Positions 9,711 through 17,924 of a stretch of 64,000 nt of DNA are shown here, piece by piece (within the stretch, counting starts at the first letter, position 1; every line of letters begins with the position of its first letter). The translations under genes were made by a program, and so were the position numbers. The DNA lies in NCBI GenBank assembly GCA_026388315.1, contig JAPLKA010000110.1, positions 1-64,000 of the forward strand, given 5' to 3'. The DNA is from Pseudomonadota bacterium (GTDB lineage: Bacteria > Desulfobacterota > Syntrophorhabdia > Syntrophorhabdales > Syntrophorhabdaceae). The notes under the pieces are model-generated. The model searched no databases. It was not told the origin of the DNA and worked only from the letters and a program-made list of their open reading frames with translations.

Positions 9711-9961
9711 TCAGGGGGATAGACATTCGCCCTTTTTTTGTCGCTTTTAAATTCATATTTCACCACTCCGTCTGAAAGGGCGAATAATGTGTTGTCACGA
9801 CCTATTCCAACATTGTTTCCAGGGTGTATTTTTGTCCCGTGCTGTCTCACAATGATGCTTCCTGCCTTAACTGTCTGGCCACCGTATATCTTTACTCCAA
9901 GCCTCTGGCCGTCGCTATCCCTTCCGTTTCGTGAGCTTCCGCCTGCCTTTTTATGCGCCAT
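9707..9961 (-). CDS. rpmA: 50S ribosomal protein L27
   Basis: A protein of 84 residues beginning [18 protein letters not shown], with [19 protein letters not shown], diagnostic for bL27. The N-terminus starts directly with MAHKKAGG, so no cleaved N-terminal extension of the Firmicutes type is present. The start lies 11 bp inside rplU, and the stop overlaps obgE. Confidence 0.97.
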   Translation of the reverse strand: MAHKKAGGSSRNGRDSDGQRLGVKIYGGQTVKAGSIIVRQHGTKIHPGNNVGIGRDNTLFALSDGVVKYEFKSDKKRANVYPPE

Positions 9962-10280
9962 GAGGTGCCTCCATGTGTATCTTTTCTACGAGAACTTCTG
10001 TGTAGGGCTGCCGGTGTCCGTTTTTCTTCTTGTAATCTTTCCTCTTTTTGTGCTTGAAAATGATCACCTTTTTTGCCTTACCGTGTGATAAAACCTTACC
10101 CTGTATGGACGCGCCGCCAACGTAGGGGTTGCCAATAAGGGTGTTACTGCCGTCGCTAAACGCAAGAACTTCTTTTATTTGAATGTCTTCGCCTTCACCG
10201 GCTGCAAATTTCTCCAGTTTTACCTTTTCCCCTTCAGTAATTCTGTATTGCTTACCTCCATTTTCAATAATGGCATACAT
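9951..10280 (-). CDS. rplU: 50S ribosomal protein L21
   Basis: A protein of 109 residues with the bL21 start [20 protein letters not shown] and the basic C-terminal segment [16 protein letters not shown]. It is the first gene of the rplU-rpmA-obgE-proBA-nadD-rsfS run. A CAGGAG ribosome-binding site lies 6 bp upstream, and a good sigma-70-type promoter lies 38-67 bp upstream. Confidence 0.97.
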   Translation of the reverse strand: MYAIIENGGKQYRITEGEKVKLEKFAAGEGEDIQIKEVLAFSDGSNTLIGNPYVGGASIQGKVLSHGKAKKVIIFKHKKRKDYKKKNGHRQPYTEVLVEKIHMEAPHGA

Positions 10281-10317
10281 AACAAACTCCTGAACCTTTA
10301 TTTTGAAAAAACTACTT

Positions 10318-10347
10318 ATAATATGATAAACACACCGTAAAAGTCAA
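10318..10347 (-). promoter_or_regulatory. sigma-70-type promoter for rplU operon
   Basis: On the minus strand, TTGACT (10342-10347) is followed by an 18-bp spacer and TATTAT (10318-10323). It precedes rplU by 38 bp and sits in a 133-bp gap where a promoter is expected. It was found by eye; the transcription start is not known. Confidence 0.65.
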
Positions 10348-10413
10348 TAGTGTTTTGGGGTTATGGGGTGGAAACGGCTTAATTTATTGTCGGGCACTAT
10401 CTAAACGCGGTGG

Positions 10414-11079
10414 TCAGCCTTTGTTACTTTCCTGGATGGCCTCTCCAGATATTTTCTCCGTTGAGAGAGAGGTTTTTGTGTAAAGCTGTGTAAAGTAATA
10501 CGTGGCCAACAGTAGTGCATAGTAAGTGAACACTATCCATATGAAGAAACCAAGAAAAGGTATGTGGAGCACTGTTTTGTAAAAGACGAACAGAACAAAA
10601 CCGGTTCCGGCATAGCCACCGAGGTAGGGGATAAATACTTCCTTAATACCTTTTGTTATCTTTTCGAATTCCAGCGCCTTTCTTAAATCCATATACTCGG
10701 CAAAGGTTGCAAATGCGAATGGCAGGAAGAAAGAAAAGATCAGAAGCGCAATATAGGCAACGTTTTTGATAATGTGACCGAAAAAGGCGGTGACGCTATG
10801 AAGGGCTACCAGAAAGAACCCGAAAGAGAAAAGAAAGAATGGAATTGCTTCATAGAGGATGAATATGAAAAGAATTTTAACCCCTTCCATCCAGATTTCG
10901 TTTTTCTGCTCCCATGTGGGAAGGCCGATACTTCCAATAGTGAGAAGTCGTGATGACTTGGACAGATAGCCCAGAGACAGGAAATTTGCAACAGGGATAA
11001 AGAAAATTATCCCACCGGCGACCCATCTCAGGACGTATCGGGTGTTAAGGGTAAACTGGATAAAAGGGATAATATCCAT
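10414..11079 (-). CDS. DUF4013-type polytopic membrane protein
   Basis: A protein of 221 residues with about five strongly hydrophobic segments (roughly 12-38, 60-95, 95-120, 150-175 and 175-200). The early part reads GYLSKSSRLLTIGSIGLPTWE, with a short amphipathic stretch ending in P-W-E, as in DUF4013 proteins. No catalytic motif is seen and the function is unknown. It ends about 330 bp from rplU and starts 2 bp after the SDR gene, so it is likely co-transcribed with that gene. Confidence 0.68.
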   Translation of the reverse strand: MDIIPFIQFTLNTRYVLRWVAGGIIFFIPVANFLSLGYLSKSSRLLTIGSIGLPTWEQKNEIWMEGVKILFIFILYEAIPFFLFSFGFFLVALHSVTAFFGHIIKNVAYIALLIFSFFLPFAFATFAEYMDLRKALEFEKITKGIKEVFIPYLGGYAGTGFVLFVFYKTVLHIPFLGFFIWIVFTYYALLLATYYFTQLYTKTSLSTEKISGEAIQESNKG

Positions 11080-11080
11080 G

Positions 11081-11866
11081 TTATTTTCCTTTCATGATGA
11101 AATCCACGAGCGATTCCGGTGTATATCCTGTCATGCCGCCATCCATGGTGAGGGTCTCACCATTTATGTATTGGGCGCCGTCAGAAGCAAGGAACAAGAT
11201 GCAGGACACAAATTCCTCAACCTTGGCCATCCTCCCGATAGGTGTCCTTTTTGAGAGGTAATCAACAAATATCTCTTTTCTGATAAGGCCCTCATTCATA
11301 CCGCCCTTTATAAAACCAGGAGCGATAGCACATAAGGTTACCCCGTGTTTTGACCATTCATAAGCCAGAGATCTTGTCATAAGCATTACTGCCGATTTAC
11401 TGATAGAATAGGGTAAAAAGCCTTTTTCTCCAAAGAGTGCTACCTGCGAGGCAACGCTGATGATCCGGCCTGATTTTTGCTCAATCATCTTTTTGCCAAA
11501 GATCTGTGTGACATAAAAGGTGCCTTTCAGGTTAACATCAATTACCTTGTCAAAATCAGCCTTTTTCATCTTTTCCGATGGGACAAGAGGGTTTACAACG
11601 CCGGCATTGTTAAAGAGTATATCTACTTTACCCCATGCTTCTATGGTCTTTCCCAGCACATTCTCCATCTCTTCGTAATTTGTAATATCAGCATGAAAGG
11701 CAAGGACAGGTTTTCCTTTAAACTCTTCCTCAAATTTTAATACGGCCTCTTTGTGTGTGCCGCACACAGCCACCCGTGCACCTTCTTCGAGAAATGCCAT
11801 TGCCGTTGCCTTCCCGAGGCCTTTTGCTCCGCCTGTTATGAATATAACTTTGTCTTTGAATTTCAT
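11081..11866 (-). CDS. short-chain dehydrogenase/reductase (FabG-like)
   Basis: A protein of 261 residues, classical SDR: cofactor motif TGGAKGLG near the N-terminus, NNAG at about 90, catalytic Ser and YSISK in the middle, and the C-terminal GETLTMDGGMTG. It should oxidise or reduce an alcohol/ketone with NAD(P)H; the substrate cannot be read from sequence. It overlaps the SPL-like gene by 4 bp (11863-11866). That neighbourhood gives no substrate hint. Confidence 0.88.
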   Translation of the reverse strand: MKFKDKVIFITGGAKGLGKATAMAFLEEGARVAVCGTHKEAVLKFEEEFKGKPVLAFHADITNYEEMENVLGKTIEAWGKVDILFNNAGVVNPLVPSEKMKKADFDKVIDVNLKGTFYVTQIFGKKMIEQKSGRIISVASQVALFGEKGFLPYSISKSAVMLMTRSLAYEWSKHGVTLCAIAPGFIKGGMNEGLIRKEIFVDYLSKRTPIGRMAKVEEFVSCILFLASDGAQYINGETLTMDGGMTGYTPESLVDFIMKGK

Positions 11867-12810
11867 ATGTTCCCTCCGTATAGGTTTTTTATTCTGTTAT
11901 CAAAGAGCCCAGTGAGGGCTTCATTATCCTCCAGTGTGAGGCCTGCAACACCTCTCCATATGTCTTCCCTTTCCATGCAGAGATATATAAAGAGATCTTC
12001 GTCCTGTCTTTTTAAAAGCCCGTAAAGCATGCTGTATATCTTCATCCGTTCTTTTTTTATGTATCGGTATTTCCCGTCTTCGCCCCTGATAAACTCCCCA
12101 TAAAGGAGGTTTTTTCTCCCTTCCTCCAGAAACCGGTCAAAAAGCCGTGGCGGGAATCTCAAGAGGCCGAGGCTTACCCACAGGACCTTTTTGAGATCAA
12201 GTATTCTGCCTATGTCTCCAATGAGATATTCATAGTCCTTCTCAAACCCCTCGTAAATAATAACGGGGTCGAAATGCAACCCGACAAAACACCCTGAATC
12301 CTGTGCCTTTTTTGCAGCCTTTAATCTTTTATAAAGAGGGCTTGTCCTTTTTTCTTCATTGTCAATTATCTTTTGAGGCGCAAGGGAAAATGAGATGACC
12401 GTATAAGGATTCAGGTATGGAACAAGATGATCAATGGATGCCCATTTGGATTTCAGCTCCAGGAGGGCCTTTTTTGTTTCACCGAAAAATTCTATGAGCG
12501 GTCGGTTAAGGCCGTATCTCCTGTCAAGGGCAAGACTATCCGAAAGTTCGCCGGTTCCAAATCTCAGGATATGTGTTTTTTCAGCCTCAATTGTCTCCTT
12601 TATCTGTGACAGGATGTATGGCATATCCCGGTTTATTTTGATATTCGGAGCATTGATGTATTCTTTGAGGATGCAGTAGGAACAGGAAAGAACACAACCC
12701 TCAATAAGATCAATCGTTTTGTAACCACAGCATATGTGATTTTTTGTGCCCGGGCAATTCCTTACGATGTTTCCCCTTGTTTCAACAAAATCAATCTTTT
12801 GCAAGCCCAA
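11863..12810 (-). CDS. spore photoproduct lyase-like radical SAM protein
   Basis: A protein of 315 residues. Near residue 40 it has the radical SAM cysteine motif CVLSCSYC (C-x3-C-x2-C), preceded by CPGTKNHICCGYKTID, the layout of the spore photoproduct lyase (SPL) family. SPL repairs thymine dimers in endospores with a 5'-deoxyadenosyl radical. Nothing else in the window points to sporulation, so the substrate may differ. Its start lies 20 bp inside the ParB-like gene and its stop overlaps the SDR by 4 bp. Confidence 0.78.
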   Translation of the reverse strand: MGLQKIDFVETRGNIVRNCPGTKNHICCGYKTIDLIEGCVLSCSYCILKEYINAPNIKINRDMPYILSQIKETIEAEKTHILRFGTGELSDSLALDRRYGLNRPLIEFFGETKKALLELKSKWASIDHLVPYLNPYTVISFSLAPQKIIDNEEKRTSPLYKRLKAAKKAQDSGCFVGLHFDPVIIYEGFEKDYEYLIGDIGRILDLKKVLWVSLGLLRFPPRLFDRFLEEGRKNLLYGEFIRGEDGKYRYIKKERMKIYSMLYGLLKRQDEDLFIYLCMEREDIWRGVAGLTLEDNEALTGLFDNRIKNLYGGNI

Positions 12811-13690
12811 ATATGCTCCTTATGTGTCCGGCATCAAAAACTCCGTTGAGTTTTAACAATGCCTCTCTGATTTCATCAGGGTTTTTTGCTCTTATAAGTA
12901 TATCAATATACTCCTTTTCGAAAAAAGGGTCTACTTTTATGTCTATATTAGGCGGGAGCGCACACTTGATTTTTATATCTTTTAACCCCTTTTCGAGTGA
13001 GGAGAGTATGGGGTATGTGAGATTTTTAAGCCTTGTTTTCAGGTCGTACGCATCGTCTGCTCCGACCATTATAGAGAAATCGATGGCACCGTTCCTCACT
13101 TTTATTAAATGGAGCATCCGGAGAATCTCGCGTATGGTGCTCTCTGTGGTGTGAAGAGGGGTAAGTATTCCAATTATTTGGTCTTTCTCCTCAGAGGTGA
13201 ATCGTAAAAGGGTTTCGATATTTTGCATTGAGAGGTCTTTTTTTAATATGAAATTTTTCATGGTCTCATCAGAACCTGCTATATCCCGGAGCCTCCCTGT
13301 GATCTTTTCGTGTCTGCTGAGGGAGAGCAGCGTCATTACATCGTACACCTCTTCCGTTGAAAAGACCATGTGCAGCATCTTTTCGATGCAGTTTGCCTTT
13401 TCAATAATATTCAGCGCCCGCCCCATATTGTCGTGGATGGAGCGGAGGAGGGCATCTTTTTCATCCATATTTACAATGATGCAGGGGATATGTGTAAGCC
13501 CCAGACGTAATGCAGCCTCGAGCCTTTTAAAGCCTGCAACAATCGTGTAGGGTGGCGGAGCGAGGAGTATCGGGGGCTGGATGATACCAATTTTTTTGAT
13601 GGATGCGAGGAGTATGCCGTCTTCAAGCGGATAAGATATACAAAATCTTTTGTCGCTGACGTTTATCCGGGTAATCGGTATGATTTGCAT
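12791..13690 (-). CDS. ParB-like N-terminal domain protein
   Basis: A protein of 299 residues. The first 90 residues match a ParB/Sulfiredoxin-type domain: ILLASIKKIGIIQPPILL, then VAGFKRLEAALRLG where chromosomal ParB has a GERR-type box. A central helical region could hold a helix-turn-helix (about 120-180). The C-terminal half is not recognised. No parA partner is adjacent, so this is probably not the segregation ParB. It may be a CTPase/nuclease-like regulator. It is coupled to the SPL-like gene by a 20-bp overlap. Confidence 0.7.
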   Translation of the reverse strand: MQIIPITRINVSDKRFCISYPLEDGILLASIKKIGIIQPPILLAPPPYTIVAGFKRLEAALRLGLTHIPCIIVNMDEKDALLRSIHDNMGRALNIIEKANCIEKMLHMVFSTEEVYDVMTLLSLSRHEKITGRLRDIAGSDETMKNFILKKDLSMQNIETLLRFTSEEKDQIIGILTPLHTTESTIREILRMLHLIKVRNGAIDFSIMVGADDAYDLKTRLKNLTYPILSSLEKGLKDIKIKCALPPNIDIKVDPFFEKEYIDILIRAKNPDEIREALLKLNGVFDAGHIRSIFGLAKD

Positions 13691-13702
13691 ATAACCTTTT
13701 GA

Positions 13703-15829
13703 CTAAGCCCCCACAACGGGAAGCTCAATGATGAACTTTGCACCTTCAGGAATGTTGTCTTCCACATATATTCGTCCATGGTGCTCCAGAATGATGGAAT
13801 GGACGATGGCGAGCCCGAGGCCCATGCCGTCCTTGTCCCTGGTAAAATAAGGGTCGAAAACCTTTCCCTTATCTTCATCGGCAACGCCGCTCCCATTGTC
13901 TGCTATCACAATAATGCCAACCCCCTTATCGGCATCAAATTTTGTGCTAATGGTGATGATGCCCTCTTTGTTGTTCAGCGCCTTTGCCGAATTGGTTATG
14001 AGGTTTATCATGGCCCTTTTTATCCCGTCTCTGTCCATCCGGAACATCGGGATGAGAGACTGCTCGAATCTGAACGTGATATTATGATAGAGGTTCTTAT
14101 ATATAGAGATTGTCTCTTCAAGAACGGAATTGATATCTTCGATGATCATTGTCTGCGAACTGTGTGTTAACTTTGTAAGTTCGTTGACTATCCCTTTTAT
14201 GTCTCCTACCGATTTGATTATGACCGATGTTGTCTCGTCGAGGATTTCCTTGTCGCTGTCTGTCATACGTGTAAGCAACCTTCGCCGTATTCTCTCTGCC
14301 GATAAGATGATGGGGGTCAGAGGGTTTTTTATCTCGTGGGTTAATTTTTTTGCTACCTCTCTCCATGTGGCAAGTTTTTCAGCCCGGACAACGTGTGTAA
14401 TATCGTCAAAAGTGATGATAAAGCCCTCTGTTTTGCTTGTATCATCTTTCAGGATTGTGAGAGAAGCCCTTATATATTTAATATCTTTTTGTAAATTAAG
14501 CCTCATATCCTTTGTAACGCTTCCGTCGCCCGTGCCTCTGGCTTCTTTCAGGAAAGACTTCATATATTTTTTAAAATCACCACCCAGAACTTCCTTCAGA
14601 GGCGTTCCTTCCAATGTTTCCTTTTCGACCCCGAGAATGTTCTGTGCTGCCTTATTCAGAAAAAGAATATCCCCCCTTTTGTCCGTAGATATGATCCCTG
14701 TTGTAACATTGTCGAGTATAATCTCCATATATCTTCTTTTTGCTTCAATCTCGTCTTTTGTTACCTTTAACTCTTTTGCCATGCTGTTAAAGGCGCTCAC
14801 CAGGGTTCCTATCTCATCCTTCCCTCTGTCTTCGAGGTTTACGTCAAATTTACCTTTTGCGATAATGGAGACACCTTCCTTCACCCTTTCGATGGGGATT
14901 GTTATCTCCGTAGCCATCTTTATCCCTACCCAGACACAAAAGAATATCGTCATAACGGTAATGAGGGACAGGGGTATATAAAAGCTGTATTTCAAAATCT
15001 TTTTAAATGCCCGGGATTCTTTGAATTCCTTGTGCGTGGAGGTTATCTCCTTTATTCTCGCTGTGCTTTGAATTTTTAGTATATCCCCCGTAAAGAGGAT
15101 AGCCTGAGTGTTACCGTATTCGTTCGGTATCCTCGTGCCGGCGACGATGATTTCCCCGTCTTTCATGGGGATTACTTCCCTTATTATGTTATCTTTTTTC
15201 AAGGCTGACTCTATTTTGCCGGAAAGCCTGCCGTCTATCCCTTGCGGAAGATTGCTTACAACTACATTACCGGAAAGATCGTGTACTGAGAAATATTCAT
15301 TGAGTTTTGCATATCTGTCGCTCCGGAGGTATGTGTTGAGTTCCTTTTCTTTTTCGAGAAGTTTTCTCTTGTCAATATTGCCTGCAAGCAACTTCCCGGT
15401 TTTTTCGTACCGTTGAAAGAGATCATCGTAATAGTAATGGGAAAGGATTAAGGCGCTGTCCATTGTGTCTTCAATCTTCTGTCCGAACCATTTGTCCATA
15501 CTTATATGGAAAAAACCTGTTGCAAGTATGGAGAGCGTAAAGGATGGTACAATGGAGATAATGAGCATTGTGACCGTTAATTTTGTTTTAAGACCGGAGC
15601 CCCATATTCCCCTCTTTTTTTCGATATATGCCTTAAAAAGTGTCCTCGTTATAAGGAAAATGAGGAGTAAAATCAAGAGGAGGTTGATATTTAATACGAT
15701 GACGATGAGTTTGTTTTCTTCAATGGGAAGGAATTTTTTAAAGAACGGGAGATGTGTCTCGAGGTAGATAAAAAGACCGAATATTAATAAAATCAGTGCA
15801 GAAAAAATCCATTCTTTTTTATATTTCAT
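13703..15829 (-). CDS. NtrY-like membrane sensor histidine kinase
   Basis: A protein of 708 residues. Transmembrane segments lie near 8-25, 38-62 and 85-110, followed by an extracytoplasmic sensor region and another membrane segment near 285-310. A HAMP domain (about 310-365), a PAS domain (about 375-485) and a kinase core complete the chain. The phosphoacceptor box reads THEIKNPLTP, the NtrY form; NLITNSAKAL, DNGSGV and GLGLAIV are the ATP-binding boxes. No response regulator is adjacent, so the partner (NtrX-like) is elsewhere. The stop lies 12 bp before the ParB-like gene. Confidence 0.9.
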   Translation of the reverse strand: MKYKKEWIFSALILLIFGLFIYLETHLPFFKKFLPIEENKLIVIVLNINLLLILLLIFLITRTLFKAYIEKKRGIWGSGLKTKLTVTMLIISIVPSFTLSILATGFFHISMDKWFGQKIEDTMDSALILSHYYYDDLFQRYEKTGKLLAGNIDKRKLLEKEKELNTYLRSDRYAKLNEYFSVHDLSGNVVVSNLPQGIDGRLSGKIESALKKDNIIREVIPMKDGEIIVAGTRIPNEYGNTQAILFTGDILKIQSTARIKEITSTHKEFKESRAFKKILKYSFYIPLSLITVMTIFFCVWVGIKMATEITIPIERVKEGVSIIAKGKFDVNLEDRGKDEIGTLVSAFNSMAKELKVTKDEIEAKRRYMEIILDNVTTGIISTDKRGDILFLNKAAQNILGVEKETLEGTPLKEVLGGDFKKYMKSFLKEARGTGDGSVTKDMRLNLQKDIKYIRASLTILKDDTSKTEGFIITFDDITHVVRAEKLATWREVAKKLTHEIKNPLTPIILSAERIRRRLLTRMTDSDKEILDETTSVIIKSVGDIKGIVNELTKLTHSSQTMIIEDINSVLEETISIYKNLYHNITFRFEQSLIPMFRMDRDGIKRAMINLITNSAKALNNKEGIITISTKFDADKGVGIIVIADNGSGVADEDKGKVFDPYFTRDKDGMGLGLAIVHSIILEHHGRIYVEDNIPEGAKFIIELPVVGA

Positions 15830-15866
15830 TGTGAATTCCGTTTAAAGACACGGTATTTATTATACT

Positions 15867-16577
15867 TCATCCTGTTAAGGAAACAAAGTTTATCTGCCTT
15901 TTTTCTTTTTCTCCACCCCTGTAAGAGTTGAAAATATCTCTGCTGCACCGGGTGCACAGATTAATATCGTATATATCCTCAATACCTTCATTATTCAATA
16001 TCTCCATATTCGCCTGTCTGATATCTAAAAACAGGGTGTTATTTTTCCTTTTAAAGATGTCATCGGAAAACCCCTCCTCCATGAAAATATTGCGTACGTC
16101 GTTTTTTACCTCATAACAGCACGGGCCAATAGAGGGACCCAGAATGGCTTTTATTTTTTTTCTGTTAACCCCGAATTCCGACATTTTATCGATCGCCTTT
16201 TTGGCAATCTTTTTTGCGGTTCCACGCCAGCCCGCATGGATGATAGATACGACAGGACAGTCCATTCCACATATGATGATGGGGAGGCAGTCTGCTGTTT
16301 TCACTATGCCTGCTATGCCTTTTGAGATAATAATAAGGCCATCCCCCGATACCGGCCTGTGTCCGTCTTGAATAACATGCACATCAACCCCATGTTCCTG
16401 TTTCATGATAACGAAATCATTAAGACCAAAGGCCCCGAGGAACTCAGCTTTTTCATCTCCCTGTAATGTATGCGATGGCGATTGTGCTGTAAAAAAACCG
16501 TGCTTTATCCCCCCCTGCTCAAGCTCAGGGACGTAGTAATAGGACCAATTATTGATATTTTTCAGTTTAAACTGCAT
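15867..16577 (-). CDS. pgeF: peptidoglycan editing factor / purine nucleoside phosphorylase family (YfiH/YlmD)
   Basis: A protein of 236 residues from the ATG at 16577. An in-frame ATG 60 bp further upstream exists, but that extension is repeat-derived, so the shorter form (MQFKLKN) is preferred. Family motifs: MKQEHGVDVHVI, VKTADCLPI with the zinc-binding Cys, HAGWRGTAKKI and GPSIGPCCYEV. Members are multi-copper-fold proteins that act on purine nucleosides or edit peptidoglycan precursors. The leader runs into repeat A1, between this gene and the rluD-type gene upstream. Confidence 0.88.
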   Translation of the reverse strand: MQFKLKNINNWSYYYVPELEQGGIKHGFFTAQSPSHTLQGDEKAEFLGAFGLNDFVIMKQEHGVDVHVIQDGHRPVSGDGLIIISKGIAGIVKTADCLPIIICGMDCPVVSIIHAGWRGTAKKIAKKAIDKMSEFGVNRKKIKAILGPSIGPCCYEVKNDVRNIFMEEGFSDDIFKRKNNTLFLDIRQANMEILNNEGIEDIYDINLCTRCSRDIFNSYRGGEKEKRQINFVSLTG

Positions 16578-16589
16578 GTTTTTCCATTT

Positions 16590-16740
16590 CCGGGGCTTGC
16601 GTCGCCCCCTCTTGCCACCCGCGGAATGGTATATCACTCCGATATTCAGTCAGGGGGGCGCGGGTGCCCGGCCAAGACAGTTCTTCTCTCCTCTTCATGG
16701 CCGTGTGAGCCTCCCCCTCATGCTCGCTTATGCTCGCAGG
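16590..16740 (-). repeat. repeat family A, copy A1
   Basis: Read on the minus strand this copy starts GCGAGCATAAGCGAGCATGA and ends with the core GAGGGGGCGACGCAAGCCCC. The two ends match copies A3 and A4. The interior is longer than in the other copies and differs in sequence. The TAA stop of the rluD-type gene (16728-16730) lies inside the repeat, so its last codons are repeat-derived. Confidence 0.75.
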
Positions 16741-17924
16741 GTTGACTCCCACTGGTAAACCCCATGGGAGTCTATAAACTCCTCAATATCCGCCGGTACT
16801 GGCGCCTCAATGAAAACCGGCATGCCCGTGACCGGATGTATGAACTCTATCCTGTGTGCGTGTAAAAGCGGTCTTTCGGTGACATGTTTTGCCCTTTTAC
16901 CGTATGCTTCGTCGCCGACGATGGGATGACCCATGTGTGTCAGGTGGACTCTTATCTGATGGGTTCTCCCCGTCTTCGGATACGCCTCAATATAGGTGAA
17001 ACCGTTCAATCTTTTTATAACCTTGAAGGCCGTAGAGGCATCCCTTCCACCTTCTTTCAGCACAGCCATCTTCTTTCTGTTCGTGGGGTGTCGCCCGATA
17101 TTCCCTTCGATTATGCCCTCATTTTTCATAACAATTTCTTCTACTACTGCTCTATACGTTTTGCGGACACTTCTCTCTTTAAAAAGAGCAGAAAGCATCT
17201 CCTGCGTCCTGGAATCTTTTGCGACGATAATAACACCGGTGGTGTCTTTGTCGAGCCGGTGGACAATGCCGGGACGATGAGCCGCTGACGCGGAATTTCG
17301 GATTGTCCCTCCGCTGTCGGGATTAAACCGTACGGATTTCGGATTTCTATCATTCCTGTCTTCTATCGCCGATACGCCGATACGCCGATACGCCGTTTCT
17401 GACCCATCCGACCCCTTTTTCGCCTCTGTATCTTTAGCCTCCCCTTCCCCTATCTTCGTAACTTCGCAACTTCGGCCTTTCTCCTTCCCCTCTACACTCT
17501 CTCCTCTACGCTCTTTGCTCCTCTCTCCTGACCCCTTGAACCCTCGAACCCTCGAACCCTGCTTTGTTAGGTACGCCAGTACCGCATTTACCAGCGTTCC
17601 ATCCCTGTGCCCGAATGATGGATGTACTACCATCCCTTTCGGTTTGTTAATGGCAAGGAAATATTCATCTTCATAGAGGATGTTCAGAGGAATTTCCTGT
17701 GGTTCCAGCATTAATGGCTCTTCCTCCGGGATTTCACCATCAATCTCGATGAACTTCTTCATCTTTGTCGATGGTTTCGGCGGTTTGCCTGTAATGCGTA
17801 TATGTCCCCCCTCGATCATACTCTTGATTTTTGTCCGTGTAATGGAAAGCTTTTCCGAGAGATATGTATCCAACCTCTTCCCTTCCTCATTACATATTAT
17901 ATGGAATTGTCTTTCCGGACTCAT
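16728..17924 (-). CDS. RluD-family 23S rRNA pseudouridine synthase with a large in-frame insertion
   Basis: A protein of 398 residues; family members usually have about 300-330. An S4 RNA-binding domain (15-75) precedes the catalytic domain, which has HRLDKDTTG with the catalytic Asp (near 225), GRTHQIRVHL and GHPIVGDEAYG. Between AVLAYLT (to about 120) and RPGIVHRLD (from about 217) lie about 95 highly charged residues with no counterpart in the family. Their DNA (about 17280-17564) consists of short tandem words. The stop lies in repeat A1. The target uridine is unknown; RluD-like action is inferred. Confidence 0.88.
   Translation of the reverse strand: MSPERQFHIICNEEGKRLDTYLSEKLSITRTKIKSMIEGGHIRITGKPPKPSTKMKKFIEIDGEIPEEEPLMLEPQEIPLNILYEDEYFLAINKPKGMVVHPSFGHRDGTLVNAVLAYLTKQGSRVRGFKGSGERSKERRGESVEGKEKGRSCEVTKIGEGEAKDTEAKKGSDGSETAYRRIGVSAIEDRNDRNPKSVRFNPDSGGTIRNSASAAHRPGIVHRLDKDTTGVIIVAKDSRTQEMLSALFKERSVRKTYRAVVEEIVMKNEGIIEGNIGRHPTNRKKMAVLKEGGRDASTAFKVIKRLNGFTYIEAYPKTGRTHQIRVHLTHMGHPIVGDEAYGKRAKHVTERPLLHAHRIEFIHPVTGMPVFIEAPVPADIEEFIDSHGVYQWESTLRA
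17280..17564 (-). repeat. mosaic of 7/8-bp tandem words inside the rluD-type gene
   Basis: The minus strand shows GGGTTCGA repeated three times (period 8), GTAGAGG/GTGTAGA words, CGAAGTTG/CGAAGTTA (period 8), GTATCGGC three times (period 8) and AATCCGA-type words (period 7). The reading frame stays open through all of it. The same words recur in the gene-free stretch 23195-24000. Confidence 0.75.

Noticed and set aside
12791-13690. Chromosome partition ParB
   Set aside because: No parA neighbour, a weak GERR-type box, and no visible parS-like sites.
16578-16637. Upstream start of pgeF at 16637
   Set aside because: The additional 20 residues come from repeat A1 and are unlike the family; MQFKLKN at 16577 fits.
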